From JBFMGD01 sp040751775 (GTDB lineage: Bacteria > Bacillota > Dethiobacteria > DTU022), in contig JBFMGD010000029.1 of NCBI GenBank assembly GCA_040751775.1, positions 1 through 35,552 on the forward strand: DNA of 35,552 bases. Reading direction: 5' to 3'. The notes below the pieces were generated by a model that had not been told where the DNA came from, made no database searches, and saw only the letters and a list, made by a program, of their open reading frames with translations. Positions 6,662 through 15,402 of the stretch are shown here, one piece after another. The position numbers were made by a program, and so were the translations under genes. Position 1 is the stretch's first letter. The number at the start of each line of letters is the position of its first letter.

Positions 6662-7440
6662 TTATGGTATACCGCCGGAATTTTTCTTTCCAGGCCATAG
6701 CGCTGCGGGTTGTTGACAAACTCGGCGCAACCGGTAACAAAGAACCCACCGGGGACAATCAGCCTGGCGATCTGCTCTATCATCCAATCCTGCACGTTCG
6801 TTTTAAAATAGATAAACACATTACGGCAGAGCACCAATTGCATGAGCGACATCTCCCCGTAGATGGGGGCAAGAAAATTATGCTTCTGAAAAGTGACCGC
6901 TTTTTTGATCCGGTCGCTGATATAGTAACCGCCGTTTCGCTGTTCAAAGTAACCTTTCAGCAATGCGGGCGGCATTTTTTCCAGTTGATGCGCGGCATAA
7001 CAGCCCTCCTGGGCCATGGCCCGCGCCTTATCATCAATATCGCTGGCCAGGATATTCGCCCGGCCCAGGGCCGAAAGCTCGTTTAGAATAATGGCCAAGG
7101 TATACGGCTCTTCACCGCGCGAAGCGCCCATACTCCAGATATTGATCCGGTCGTGCTGTTTAAGCAGCTCCACCAGGACGGTGTTTTGCAGGTATTCATA
7201 AACTTTCTCATCCCGGAAAAAACCTGAGGTATTGATTGTAATGTAGTTAAAAAAATTATGTAAAACCTCGGGGTCTTCGCGCAGCTTATCTAAAAAGCAT
7301 GAAAAATTGCCGTAATTTTCACGATCGATAAACTGGCGGATCCTTCTTTCCATCTGCCGGTCTTTGTAGCAGTCCAGATTGAGCCCGCTGAATTGATAAA
7401 ATTTTTCCTTAAATTCTGCAAAATCCCGGATTTCACTCAT
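6652..7440 (-). CDS. cheR: Chemotaxis protein methyltransferase CheR
   Basis: CheR methylates glutamates of chemoreceptors with S-adenosylmethionine. The 262-residue protein has the all-helical N-terminal domain (about residues 1-75) and the SAM-binding domain, with GASRGEEPYTLA at 105-116 in place of the more common CSxGEEPYS motif, and CRNVFIYF further on. The ATG at 7440 is preferred because AAGGGG (7454-7449) is 8 nt upstream; a GTG at 7449 and TTG at 7443 lie in frame. That ribosome-binding site overlaps the cheB stop, consistent with coupling. The 3' end runs into a heptad repeat array that supplies the TAG stop. Confidence 0.95.
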   Translation of the reverse strand: MSEIRDFAEFKEKFYQFSGLNLDCYKDRQMERRIRQFIDRENYGNFSCFLDKLREDPEVLHNFFNYITINTSGFFRDEKVYEYLQNTVLVELLKQHDRINIWSMGASRGEEPYTLAIILNELSALGRANILASDIDDKARAMAQEGCYAAHQLEKMPPALLKGYFEQRNGGYYISDRIKKAVTFQKHNFLAPIYGEMSLMQLVLCRNVFIYFKTNVQDWMIEQIARLIVPGGFFVTGCAEFVNNPQRYGLERKIPAVYHKRQ

Positions 7441-7452
7441 CAATAGCACCCC

Positions 7453-8508
7453 TTACCGCCGCGCTATCCGGACAGCCTGGCGCATAATTTCCGCGGCCAT
7501 ACCGGACAGCGGTACCGTGGCGGCACAGCCGGTACTTGTTATTGCCGCCTCGGGCATGCTCGGTATAATCGCTGTACCCGGGTCTTGAACCAGGATCACC
7601 GTATCCTTTTTTTCCTGCTTCAGCCGGGCTGCCCCGGCGGCGCCGTCCTTGCCCATACCGGTCAGTATAACCACGACAATGCCGTGCGGATAATCGACCA
7701 GTGATTCCAGCATCACGTCCACCGCGGGGCGGACAAAATTAACCTTCGGCCCGGCGTCGAGGGCGATTGTGCCGCCGCGCAGTTTCATGTGAAAACCGCC
7801 CGGGGCCAACAAAACTTTACCTTCGGTCACAGCATCACCGGCGGCGGCTTCCCGAACCTGCAGCGGAGAAAGCATGTCCAGCCGGTTGGCAAAAGCCATG
7901 GTAAAACCGGGCGGCATATGCAAACAAAGCATTACCGCGGCCGGCAGATCAGCGGGCAGTGTACTGAAAAGTAACTCCAGCGCCTTCGGACCGCCGGTGG
8001 ACGCTCCAATGGCCACAAGCGCCCGGGCCGGTATGCTTTGTTCACTCGGCGGCAATTTAATAGCTGCGCGTGAAGGCTGCTTCGCCGCGGTAATAAACTC
8101 CGGTTTGATGGAAGCCGCAGCCCTGATTTTTTGCGGTAATATGCCCCGCAACTCTTCTATTGAATCTTCCAGGGAGCTCATGGCCGGCTTGGGAATAAAA
8201 TCAACGGCTCCGGCGGAAAGCGCTTTGAGCGTACTTTCACTGCCTTCCCGGGTATGGCTGCTCACCATGATCACGGGAAGCGGGTAAGCGGCCATAATTC
8301 GCTGCAGCGTTTCGATACCGTCCATCAGCGGCATTTCCACATCCAGGGTGACCACATGCGGCTGAACCGTCTCAATTTTTTTCAGGGCATCCTGACCGTT
8401 GCAGGCCGTAGCGGCCAGTGTTAAATCCGGCTGCTCTTGGATGATATCCCCGATCAGCCGGCGCATCAGCGCGGAATCATCAACCACCAAAACGCGCATT
8501 GCACTCAT
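7453..8508 (-). CDS. cheB: Protein-glutamate methylesterase CheB
   Basis: CheB is the response-regulator esterase that removes receptor methyl groups and deamidates glutamines. Residues 1-120 are a receiver domain with D10-D11 and phospho-acceptor D56 (LDVEMP). The C-terminal methylesterase domain has the expected catalytic triad: S170 (GASTGGP), H197 (CLHMPPG) and D288 (GMGKDG). The full length of 351 residues is normal. The ATG at 8508 shares one base with the cheD stop (TAATG). Residues 121-160 are a proline/alanine-containing linker. Confidence 0.97.
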   Translation of the reverse strand: MSAMRVLVVDDSALMRRLIGDIIQEQPDLTLAATACNGQDALKKIETVQPHVVTLDVEMPLMDGIETLQRIMAAYPLPVIMVSSHTREGSESTLKALSAGAVDFIPKPAMSSLEDSIEELRGILPQKIRAAASIKPEFITAAKQPSRAAIKLPPSEQSIPARALVAIGASTGGPKALELLFSTLPADLPAAVMLCLHMPPGFTMAFANRLDMLSPLQVREAAAGDAVTEGKVLLAPGGFHMKLRGGTIALDAGPKVNFVRPAVDVMLESLVDYPHGIVVVILTGMGKDGAAGAARLKQEKKDTVILVQDPGTAIIPSMPEAAITSTGCAATVPLSGMAAEIMRQAVRIARR

Positions 8509-8996
8509 TACAATGTCATTGCTCCTTTACCGGCCCTGGTTATGACAACAGCTCCCGTTTCGGCCAGCAACTTCATCGTCCGTCCGTAGTTGCCTCCAAC
8601 CTCCGCGGCATGAAGGGGAACATTCAGTTCCGCCAGTTTTGAGCGGACAGCTTCAACATTCTTTTCGCCGATACCGCCGGAGGCGGATTGAAAGTTAAAA
8701 AGGCTGGCTCCCCCGACAATTTTAGCGATTACCTCACCTTTATGAGCCCCCAGTTCGATCATACGATGCAGCAGCACCGGAATGGCCGTATCGGCAAATT
8801 TCGCCGGATTATAATTGTTGACACCGGGCTTGATAAATTTGGTGCTGTCATTTAAGAGAATATGCGCCAACCCCGCTATTTTACTTGTGGATTCATAGAG
8901 AGCAATGCCGACACATGAGCCCAAACCATACGTGATCAGCATACCCTGTTCTTTAAGCACAGCGAGATCGGCGATTTTTACCTGTACGGTATACAT
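8508..8996 (-). CDS. cheD: Chemoreceptor glutamine deamidase CheD
   Basis: CheD deamidates receptor glutamines and binds CheC, stimulating its phosphatase activity. The 162-residue protein carries the catalytic Cys28 in GLGSCVG, His45 in GLAHILL and Thr22, plus GGASLF and IGEKNVEAV stretches typical of the family. The ATG at 8996 is chosen because it overlaps the cheC stop (TGATG) and lies 6 nt after an AGGGGG site; two in-frame TTG codons just upstream are less likely. Gene order cheC-cheD-cheB implies coupled synthesis of the CheC-CheD pair. Confidence 0.96.
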   Translation of the reverse strand: MYTVQVKIADLAVLKEQGMLITYGLGSCVGIALYESTSKIAGLAHILLNDSTKFIKPGVNNYNPAKFADTAIPVLLHRMIELGAHKGEVIAKIVGGASLFNFQSASGGIGEKNVEAVRSKLAELNVPLHAAEVGGNYGRTMKLLAETGAVVITRAGKGAMTL

Positions 8997-9607
8997 CAAC
9001 AACCCCCTAAATTCTTCAATAGCGTTTGCAGGGAACCACTGTCCGGCAGGATTAACACGCTTCCCTCAATGCCTTCATCTTCAACCTGCAGAGTTGTTTT
9101 CAGGAGAATGAGATTATCTTCCACAATCTTGGTTTCCGCGATCACCGTCCCAAGAACGGCCCCGGCCATATCGATGCCCAGCCTGGGCGTCGAAGCACTA
9201 AATGTAAGCGCGGTCATAAAGGACAGTGCGCTTAAAAAAGAACCGGTTATGATGTTGCCCAACTCCATCAGCAGCGAACGCTCCATCTCGTCCAGCGCCT
9301 GCGAGGCGCCGGGCAGAAGCCTGGCAACCATATTTTCCGCGGCCTCCAGGGGGAGCACGAACAACAAAACCAGGCCCAAATCGGCACAATCCGCCTCGCA
9401 GTATGTAGCCGCCACCATGTTCTCGGGGTCGCCAAACGAGTCCGGCACTTCCTGCAAAGATGTCACCTTGGCCTCGGGAACGTGCATATTGATTCGCTGG
9501 TCATTCAACATCACCGATAACGCGGTAACCGCGTTACCGACACCGATGTTGGCCAGTTCCTTTAAAAGATCCAATTGGGCCGCGCCGACCATATCTGGCG
9601 AATCCAA
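8996..9607 (-). CDS. cheC: CheY-P phosphatase CheC
   Basis: CheC dephosphorylates CheY-P and partners CheD. Both phosphatase sites are kept: E17 with N20 (KELANIGVGN) and E115 with N118 (LMELGNIITG). The product is 203 residues, close to the usual CheC length. The TTG at 9607 is chosen because GAGGTGA sits just upstream; a GTG at 9640 in the same frame would add 11 residues but has no ribosome-binding site. An ATG at 9612 lies 5 nt upstream of the TTG but is out of frame. The stop overlaps the cheD start. Confidence 0.95.
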   Translation of the reverse strand: MDSPDMVGAAQLDLLKELANIGVGNAVTALSVMLNDQRINMHVPEAKVTSLQEVPDSFGDPENMVAATYCEADCADLGLVLLFVLPLEAAENMVARLLPGASQALDEMERSLLMELGNIITGSFLSALSFMTALTFSASTPRLGIDMAGAVLGTVIAETKIVEDNLILLKTTLQVEDEGIEGSVLILPDSGSLQTLLKNLGGC

Positions 9608-9641
9608 AGCATCACCTCGCTGTTCTTGATCCAGTGTCACT

Positions 9642-9662
9642 ATTCAGTATTCAGTAATTACT
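9642..9662. repeat. Degenerate heptanucleotide tandem repeat, 3 units, touching the cheY stop
   Basis: Units ATTCAGT, ATTCAGT, AATTACT in register. The last unit overlaps the TAG stop of cheY (9663-9661). It fills the cheY-cheC gap and shares the general unit pattern of the arrays at 6634 and 32793. Confidence 0.7.
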
Positions 9663-10023
9663 ATCCATTAATCTTCTGCAAGGCTTCCGCGATCCGGTCA
9701 GGCTGAAAGGGCTTCACGACAAAGTCCTTTGCCCCGGCATTCAGCGCGTCTATAACCAGCGATTTTTGTCCCATGGCGCTGACCACGATAATGGAAGCGG
9801 TGCTGTCATGAGCGAGGATTTCTTTGATCGCGGTAATACCGTCCATGTTGGGCATGGTTATATCCATGGTGACCAGGGATGGCCTGTGTTTTTTATACAA
9901 CTCAATTGCTTGCAGTCCGTCTTCCCCTTCCGCTATGACCTCATAGCCGTTCTTTTCCATGATGTTCTTAATCGTCATTCTCATAAAGGCGGTGTCGTCA
10001 ACAACTAATACGGTTTTGCTCAA
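9661..10023 (-). CDS. cheY: Chemotaxis response regulator CheY
   Basis: A stand-alone receiver domain of 120 residues. It has the acidic pair D9-D10, phospho-acceptor D54 (TMDITMP), Ser82 at the switch position and Lys104 (VVKPF). Phosphorylated by CheA, it binds FliM/FliY at the motor. The TTG at 10023 has GGGAGG (10036-10031) 7 nt upstream and gives the normal CheY length; an upstream in-frame start at 10044 lies within cheA and would add 7 residues. It overlaps the cheA 3' end by 26 nt. Confidence 0.96.
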   Translation of the reverse strand: MSKTVLVVDDTAFMRMTIKNIMEKNGYEVIAEGEDGLQAIELYKKHRPSLVTMDITMPNMDGITAIKEILAHDSTASIIVVSAMGQKSLVIDALNAGAKDFVVKPFQPDRIAEALQKING

Positions 10024-12025
10024 TATAAACCCTCCCATTATCAAAAAGGCCGACTACATCGATAATCAGGGTAACGCTGCCGTCTCCAAGAATAGTAGCC
10101 CCGGCGATTCCCTTTAATCCCTGGAAATATTGACCAATCGATTTAATCATGATTTCCTGCTGGCCGACCAATTCGTCCACAATCAACCCTGTAGTTTTAG
10201 AGCCCGCTTCTGCAATCACCACCGAGTATTCATCGCGTTTCCCTTTTTCCCGGTCAAATCCCAACAGCTCGTCTAAGAAATACAACGGGATCACTTCATT
10301 GCGCATATTAACCACTAAATGTCCGTTAATCGTTTTAATTTCGCTCGATTCAAGGTAAACATTTTCCCGAACCAGCTCAATCGGGATAGCGTAAATTTGT
10401 CCGGCGGAACGAACCATCAGCGATTTAATAATGGCCAGGGTCAGCGGCAGGCGCAGGATGAAGCGGGTCATTGCTCCGGTTTTGCTTTGCACCTCAATTG
10501 TTCCGTGCAGCGCTTCGATACTTTTTTTCACCACATCCATCCCCACGCCGCGCCCGGAAATTTCCGTGATCTGCTCGGCAGTACTGAAGCCGCTCTTAAA
10601 AATCAGCTGAGACGCGTCTTCTTCTATCATCCGGCCCCTCTCCGCCTCACTGATCAAACCCCTTTCCAGCGCTCTTTGCGTCACCTTGCGCGGATCGATC
10701 CCGGCGCCGTCATCTTCTACAATAATCACAACCTGGTTGCCTTCATGAAAGGCTTTTAAAATGACGCTGCCAACCGGATCTTTCCCCGCGGCAACGCGGC
10801 TGTCGGGCGATTCTATGCCGTGGTCCACCGCGTTGCGCAGCAAGTGGACCAGCGGGTCGGACAGTTGATTGATGATGGAGCGATCCAGCTCCGTGTTTTC
10901 ACCGCTAATCAAGAATCTAATCTGCTTTTGGCTATCCCGGCTCAAATCGCGCACCATGCGGGGGAAGCGGTCGAAAACCTGCTTAATCGGAACCATCCGC
11001 AGTTTCATGGCGGTATCCTGTAAGTTAGTAATAGCCCGCTTCAGCTGGTCGATGGTATTATCAAGGTCTTCGGAATAACCGCGCCCGATCTCACCGATCC
11101 GGGTGCGGGTAACGACCATCTCTCCGACCAGGTTCACCAATTCATCCAGTTTTTGTGTTTCCACTCGCACCATCTTATCCACAGCGCGCATCGCTTGAGC
11201 CACCTTTGACGGAACCTCTTCTGTCTCAACAGTATCCGTTTCCGGCTGCGGTGAAACCGGCTCTTGCTGGAAATTGGCAGCCTCTTCCCAGGGAGAAACC
11301 GTCACCTGTTCCACGTCCCCGATCTTGAGCAGCATGTTTTCAACCTGCTCCGGATTACCCCCATGCAAAATCAGACCAACTTGAAAGCCGTATTCGAACC
11401 TTTCTTCTTCCAGGTCCGGTTGAGGAGGCACGGTAAAAACCACCTCACCCAACTCTTCCAGGACGCGTAAAACCATGTAGGCGCGTACCGACTTCATCAC
11501 CGTATCTCGCCTGAGGACCACCTCAATCAGGTACGGGCTATGGCCTTTATCCCTGGCCTGGCGAATAATCTCTCGCTCAGTCTCACCGACAATACTCTGC
11601 AACTGCTCCTCTTGATCCCGGTTCTTCGGTTGTCCGGCGGTTAAACTGCTCTGGAAACTCCTGATTCGGGTCAGCAGTTGCTCCACTTTTTTCCGGTCAC
11701 GCGGCAAAGATTTTTCCGGATTGGCCAGGGACAGCTGCAGATAGTCCACCGCTTGAAAAACCAGGTCCAGCACTTCGGCGGAAGGTTCAAAAAGCGCCGC
11801 TTTTAAATCCTCCAGGAAGTTTTCCAAACAGTGAGCGATATCCGTAACCTGCTGGTAGCCCATAGTGCCCGCCATCCCTTTCAGGCTGTGCACGGCCCGA
11901 AATGCTTCCAGGAGATTTTCTCTGTCACAGGGTTGTTTCTCCAAGTTCAACAGGCATTGGTTTAAAACCTGCATATATTCGCCGGCCTCCGCCTGAAAAA
12001 GCTCTGCGTACTCAGCAGCATCCAC
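9998..12025 (-). CDS. cheA: Chemotaxis histidine kinase CheA
   Basis: A 675-residue cytoplasmic kinase with the full CheA layout: Hpt domain with phospho-acceptor His46 (AVHSLKGMAG), a CheY/CheB-docking P2-like region (about 140-250), dimerisation domain (about 275-345), ATPase domain with HLLRNAVDHG (394-403), EDDGAGID (437-444) and GRGVGMD (491-497), and a C-terminal CheW-like domain. It phosphorylates CheY and CheB. The GTG at 12025 is 9 nt from AGGAGG (12040-12035); an ATG at 12030 is out of frame and an in-frame ATG at 12058 lies upstream of the ribosome-binding site. It follows fliY after a 145-bp gap, the longest in this part of the cluster. Confidence 0.97.
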   Translation of the reverse strand: MDAAEYAELFQAEAGEYMQVLNQCLLNLEKQPCDRENLLEAFRAVHSLKGMAGTMGYQQVTDIAHCLENFLEDLKAALFEPSAEVLDLVFQAVDYLQLSLANPEKSLPRDRKKVEQLLTRIRSFQSSLTAGQPKNRDQEEQLQSIVGETEREIIRQARDKGHSPYLIEVVLRRDTVMKSVRAYMVLRVLEELGEVVFTVPPQPDLEEERFEYGFQVGLILHGGNPEQVENMLLKIGDVEQVTVSPWEEAANFQQEPVSPQPETDTVETEEVPSKVAQAMRAVDKMVRVETQKLDELVNLVGEMVVTRTRIGEIGRGYSEDLDNTIDQLKRAITNLQDTAMKLRMVPIKQVFDRFPRMVRDLSRDSQKQIRFLISGENTELDRSIINQLSDPLVHLLRNAVDHGIESPDSRVAAGKDPVGSVILKAFHEGNQVVIIVEDDGAGIDPRKVTQRALERGLISEAERGRMIEEDASQLIFKSGFSTAEQITEISGRGVGMDVVKKSIEALHGTIEVQSKTGAMTRFILRLPLTLAIIKSLMVRSAGQIYAIPIELVRENVYLESSEIKTINGHLVVNMRNEVIPLYFLDELLGFDREKGKRDEYSVVIAEAGSKTTGLIVDELVGQQEIMIKSIGQYFQGLKGIAGATILGDGSVTLIIDVVGLFDNGRVYIEQNRISC

Positions 12026-12122
12026 CGCATTTAACCTCCTTACCCTCGGTCTAATCAATCATTCTTTAACTTCTTGGCAACTGCCCGGGCGTGTCACAAT
12101 TCCCCGGCTTTCGAGCGACTGC

Positions 12123-12144
12123 AGGGCAAGCCAATGCGGCCCCT
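12123..12144. repeat. GC-rich imperfect hairpin in the fliY-cheA gap
   Basis: AGGGC at 12123-12127 can pair with GCCCCT at 12139-12144 with one bulge. On the minus strand the surrounding text reads CCGTAGGGGCCGC...TTGCCCTGCAG, similar in style to dispersed GTAGGGGC-type intergenic repeats seen in various bacteria. No T-run follows, so it is not a convincing terminator. Confidence 0.25.
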
Positions 12145-12170
12145 ACGGCCTGTAAAATGAGAGGTAAAGG

Positions 12171-13223
12171 TTATTGTCCCTCCACCGCCGCCTCAAGCCG
12201 CATCTTCGTAATCCGTACTCCCAGCCGCTCATTGATCATCACCACTTCACCAAAGGCTACCAGTTTACCGTTCACCAGCAGCTCGACTTTTTCATCGACA
12301 TACCCATCAAGCTCGATAATGCCTCCTTTCCCCAGGGTGAGCAGGCTGCCCAGCGGCATCCTGGTTTTCCCCAAGATCACGGTAATATCCATCGGTAAAT
12401 CTCTGACCAGATCCAGCTTATCAAACGTATCCGCGCCATCCGGGTCCGCTTCATCGCGTGTGCATGAAAGCGGCTCCTCATCGTAGAACGATTCCGCAGT
12501 ATCTTCAACCGGCCCGGGCGCCTCCTGCTCCGGCCGGCGCTCATCCACCGGCATGCCTGCCTCACCGCCGTGCGGCGCCGGCTCAGGCGCATTAACCGGA
12601 GAATCACTTTCCGGTTCCGGTTGTGGATGAACTTCCGTCCCCAGCAAAAAGCCGACCATCTCGCGGGCGGACGGCAGCGGGATTAGCTGTACTAGGCTGC
12701 TGTCGATTAAATCTGCGACGCTGATTTTAAAAGCAATTTGCACCACGCTGTCCTGATCCCGCAACCCCTCCAGGGCCGGTTCCTTTTCGGCCAGGTTGCG
12801 CAGTTCAATTATGGGCGGCGAGAGATCAATCCGCCGCTTAAACATTTCAGACATGGCCGTCGCCATGTAACCCATCATCTGGTTCATCGCCTCTTGAATA
12901 GCACTGATCTCCAGCGAGCCCATCGGTTTATCCAGATCTCCGGTTGACCGCCCGATCATCAAAGCGGCAATGGCACGGGCATCTTTATCAGTAATTAATA
13001 AAATATTTTTCCCATGCAAGCCGGTACGATAGCTGACCACTGAGACCAGGCAGGGTACGGGAAAGCGGTGTTTTACTTCATTGACCGTTAAAATCTCCAA
13101 ACGAGGGGTGGTTATTTCCACCCGCTTGTTGATAATCGTGGATAGCGCCGTAGCCGAAGCGCCCAAGGATATGTTGCCGACTTCAGAAATTGTGTCTTTT
13201 TCCAGGGGGCTGAGTTCTTCCAT
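12171..13223 (-). CDS. fliY: Flagellar motor switch phosphatase FliY (CheC-FliN fusion)
   Basis: FliY joins a CheC-type CheY-P phosphatase to a FliN-type SpoA domain at the flagellar switch. Residues 1-200 keep both phosphatase sites, E14/N17 (SEVGNISLG) and E111/N114 (QEAMNQMMG). Residues about 205-265 form a Pro/Glu/Asp-rich acidic linker. The SpoA domain (about 270-345) includes DITVILGKTRMPLGSLL and GEVVMINERLGVRI. The 350-residue length fits the family. The ATG at 13223 has AGGAGG upstream. It is one of three SpoA proteins here besides FliM, but the only one with phosphatase sites, so with CheC it gives two routes of CheY-P removal. Confidence 0.95.
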   Translation of the reverse strand: MEELSPLEKDTISEVGNISLGASATALSTIINKRVEITTPRLEILTVNEVKHRFPVPCLVSVVSYRTGLHGKNILLITDKDARAIAALMIGRSTGDLDKPMGSLEISAIQEAMNQMMGYMATAMSEMFKRRIDLSPPIIELRNLAEKEPALEGLRDQDSVVQIAFKISVADLIDSSLVQLIPLPSAREMVGFLLGTEVHPQPEPESDSPVNAPEPAPHGGEAGMPVDERRPEQEAPGPVEDTAESFYDEEPLSCTRDEADPDGADTFDKLDLVRDLPMDITVILGKTRMPLGSLLTLGKGGIIELDGYVDEKVELLVNGKLVAFGEVVMINERLGVRITKMRLEAAVEGQ

Positions 13224-13251
13224 TTGTTTGGGCCTCCTTGAGTCCGCCCGG

Positions 13252-13596
13252 TTAGCGTAAATTTTCCAATCTCTCTTCGGGCTTAATGATCGAGGTGATA
13301 TTAATCCCGAAATACTCGCCGATCGTGATTACCTCACCGCGTGCAAAAGCCTTGCCGTTCACAAGCAGTTCAACCGGTTCATTGAGCATGCGGTCCAACT
13401 CGATCACCGTGCCGGTAGACAAATGCATCAACTCCCCGATGGTACGCCGCGCGTTTCCCAGGCGCACGGATACCTCCAGGGGAAAATCAAGCACCAGTTT
13501 GAGTTTCAAGTCGGCCTGAGCCGTATTTTCCTGGTTCGGATCATCCTGGAGCAGGGCAGCCAATTCTTCTTCTGAAAGTAAATTTTTGCTATCCAA
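13252..13596 (-). CDS. fliN: Flagellar motor switch protein FliN
   Basis: A 114-residue protein with a C-terminal SpoA domain (LEVSVRLGNARRTIGELM, GEVITIGEYFGINI) expected in the switch C-ring. Its N-terminus, LLSEEELAALL, resembles the CheY-binding peptide at the start of FliM/FliY (LSQxEIDALL type), unusual for a plain FliN, so it may be a FliY-like protein without the phosphatase domain. The TTG start at 13596 lies inside the fliM 3' end (8-nt overlap) with GAGGAG about 10 nt upstream. It precedes fliY. Confidence 0.9.
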   Translation of the reverse strand: MDSKNLLSEEELAALLQDDPNQENTAQADLKLKLVLDFPLEVSVRLGNARRTIGELMHLSTGTVIELDRMLNEPVELLVNGKAFARGEVITIGEYFGINITSIIKPEERLENLR

Positions 13597-14581
13597 CGAT
13601 TGCTCGCTCCTCTTCCGTTATCCAACCGACAATCTGTACTCCCATGTGCCTGCCGCGCATCCCCGGTTGGGCCTTAAAAACCGGGTGCCCTTCCACCAGC
13701 ACTTCCAAAGATTCCCCTTGCCGGCGCTGCAGCGGCAGTACATCCCCCTCCCGCAGCTGCATGAAGTCCTCCAGCGTAATGCGGGACATCCCCAAAACAA
13801 CCCGTACTTCTATCTCCGGCACCATCAGGCACTGCTTCACGTTGCCGGGCTTCTCTTTCCCGGTGGCTTGCTGGAACTGGTCAAACCATTGCTGTGCCGT
13901 GAGGTTGGGTAAGACCCGCTCCAGGGTTGTATACGGAAAACAAAGGTTAATAAAACCCTGCACATTTTGCACATTGGCGGAGATAGTCACCAGCGCCACC
14001 GTTTCGCTCGACGAGATAACCTGGTTAAACTGGGGATTGGTGTCCATACTTTCAATCTGCGGGGACAGCTCAACGATCCCTTTCCAGACATAACCGAGGT
14101 TGTCTAAAAACTTTTCTTTGACCTGCCTCATCACCGATATTTCAATCTCCGTCAGTTCCCGGATTTTATTCGGCGGTTTTCCCGCACCGCCAAAAAGCAG
14201 GTCAATTAATGTGAACACAAAGGTCGGGTTGGTCTCCAGCATGGCGAGCCCCATCTCCGGCGATGCGTTAAATATAGTCATCAGGGTGGGCACCGGCAGC
14301 GATAAAACAAATTCTTCATAGGAAACCTGGGCCACGGAAACGACCATCAATTTGACCGGCACCCGCAGAAAAGCGCTTAAAAAGTTCCCCATGATCCGGG
14401 CGTAGTTGTCATGGATAATCTGCAGGGTGCGCATCTGCTCCTTGGAAAACTTGGTCGGCCGCCGGAAATCGTAAGTGTGGTGTTCTTCTTTCTCCGGTTT
14501 GGCATGGGTATCGATTGCCCCGGCCGAGATCGCGTTGATCAGGGAGTCGATTTCCGATTGGGTTAAAGTATCCCTGGGCAC
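13589..14581 (-). CDS. fliM: Flagellar motor switch protein FliM
   Basis: FliM is the CheY-P receptor of the switch complex. The 330-residue product has the N-terminal CheY-binding peptide (LTQSEIDSLINAIS), the middle domain with GG-containing loop LFGGAGKP that contacts FliG, and a C-terminal SpoA domain (VRVVLGMSRITLEDFMQL). The GTG at 14581 follows GGGAGGTGA at a 6-nt spacing. The fliM-fliN-fliY series follows the rod genes here rather than fliL as in Bacillus; at the expected place after fliL there is instead a FliN-like gene. Confidence 0.96.
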   Translation of the reverse strand: MPRDTLTQSEIDSLINAISAGAIDTHAKPEKEEHHTYDFRRPTKFSKEQMRTLQIIHDNYARIMGNFLSAFLRVPVKLMVVSVAQVSYEEFVLSLPVPTLMTIFNASPEMGLAMLETNPTFVFTLIDLLFGGAGKPPNKIRELTEIEISVMRQVKEKFLDNLGYVWKGIVELSPQIESMDTNPQFNQVISSSETVALVTISANVQNVQGFINLCFPYTTLERVLPNLTAQQWFDQFQQATGKEKPGNVKQCLMVPEIEVRVVLGMSRITLEDFMQLREGDVLPLQRRQGESLEVLVEGHPVFKAQPGMRGRHMGVQIVGWITEEERAIVG

Positions 14582-14603
14582 CTGCGGTCACCTCCCTTAT
14601 TGC

Positions 14604-15389
14604 TTACGCGCGCACTTGCAGGGTCAGGGCCTGCAGTTCGTCCGCGGTTACCAGGCCGCGCGCGTTGGCCTGCAAAGCTCGCTGGGCGGTCATCAGCTGA
14701 ATCATATCCAGGCCGAGATTGACATTGGAACCTTCCAGGTAATACTGGCGCAGTGTGCCGAAACCGTTTTCTTGGGGCACACCGGCCACCGGGGCGCCGG
14801 AAGCCTCCGTAGCCAGATGGCGCCCGCCGCCGTCTTTAAATAAACCCGCCGTATTGACAAAACGATATAAAGGCACTACACCGAGGCTCTCAATTTCACC
14901 GGCTTCATTTACCGCCAAGACCGCTCCGTCGGGCCCGATCGCCACCGTTTCCAAGCGCATACCCAGTAAAGTAAACGGCGTATCCAGGTAATCACCGGCA
15001 GCGGTAATCAGCCTGCCGTCGGAATCCACGGAAAAATTACCCTGGCGGGTAAATGCTTCTGCGCCGTCGCTTTGGATAATCCGGAAGAATCCGTCTCCTT
15101 CGATCGCTAAGTCCAGCGGCCGGGTGCTCTCTGCCAGGGGGCCTTGCTCTAAAAATGGAACAACCGCGGCCGGCCTCACACCGAGTCCCGCCTGGGGATC
15201 GGAGGCCGGCGGCAAGGGCGCAACCGGTAACCGCTTCTCCTGCAGGCGGCAATAAAGCAGGTCGCTGAATGAAACCTCGGAGCGTTTATAGGCAACGGTA
15301 TTGACATTGGCCAGGTTGTCGGCGGTCTGTTCCAGGGAACGCTGAAAAGCGTTGATGCCGGATAAAAAATTGCCATAAGCACGAATCAT
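14604..15389 (-). CDS. flgG: Flagellar hook-basal body (rod) protein, FlgG family, FlhP-like
   Basis: This 261-residue rod protein has the N-terminal hallmark DNLANVNTVAYKRSEVSFSD, the central block RPLDLAIEGDGFFRI followed by AFTRQGNFSVD, and the C-terminal rod helix with EGSNVNLGLDMIQLMTAQRA. The string after the NxNT motif (SEVSFSDLLY) resembles Bacillus FlhP more than FlgG, so it is likely one of the paired distal-rod proteins. It is exported by the flagellar type III system without a cleaved signal. The ATG at 15389 has AGGAGTG upstream. Assignment between FlgF, FlgG and FlhP is not certain. Confidence 0.88.
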   Translation of the reverse strand: MIRAYGNFLSGINAFQRSLEQTADNLANVNTVAYKRSEVSFSDLLYCRLQEKRLPVAPLPPASDPQAGLGVRPAAVVPFLEQGPLAESTRPLDLAIEGDGFFRIIQSDGAEAFTRQGNFSVDSDGRLITAAGDYLDTPFTLLGMRLETVAIGPDGAVLAVNEAGEIESLGVVPLYRFVNTAGLFKDGGGRHLATEASGAPVAGVPQENGFGTLRQYYLEGSNVNLGLDMIQLMTAQRALQANARGLVTADELQALTLQVRA

Positions 15390-15402
15390 CTATTTCACAC
15401 TC

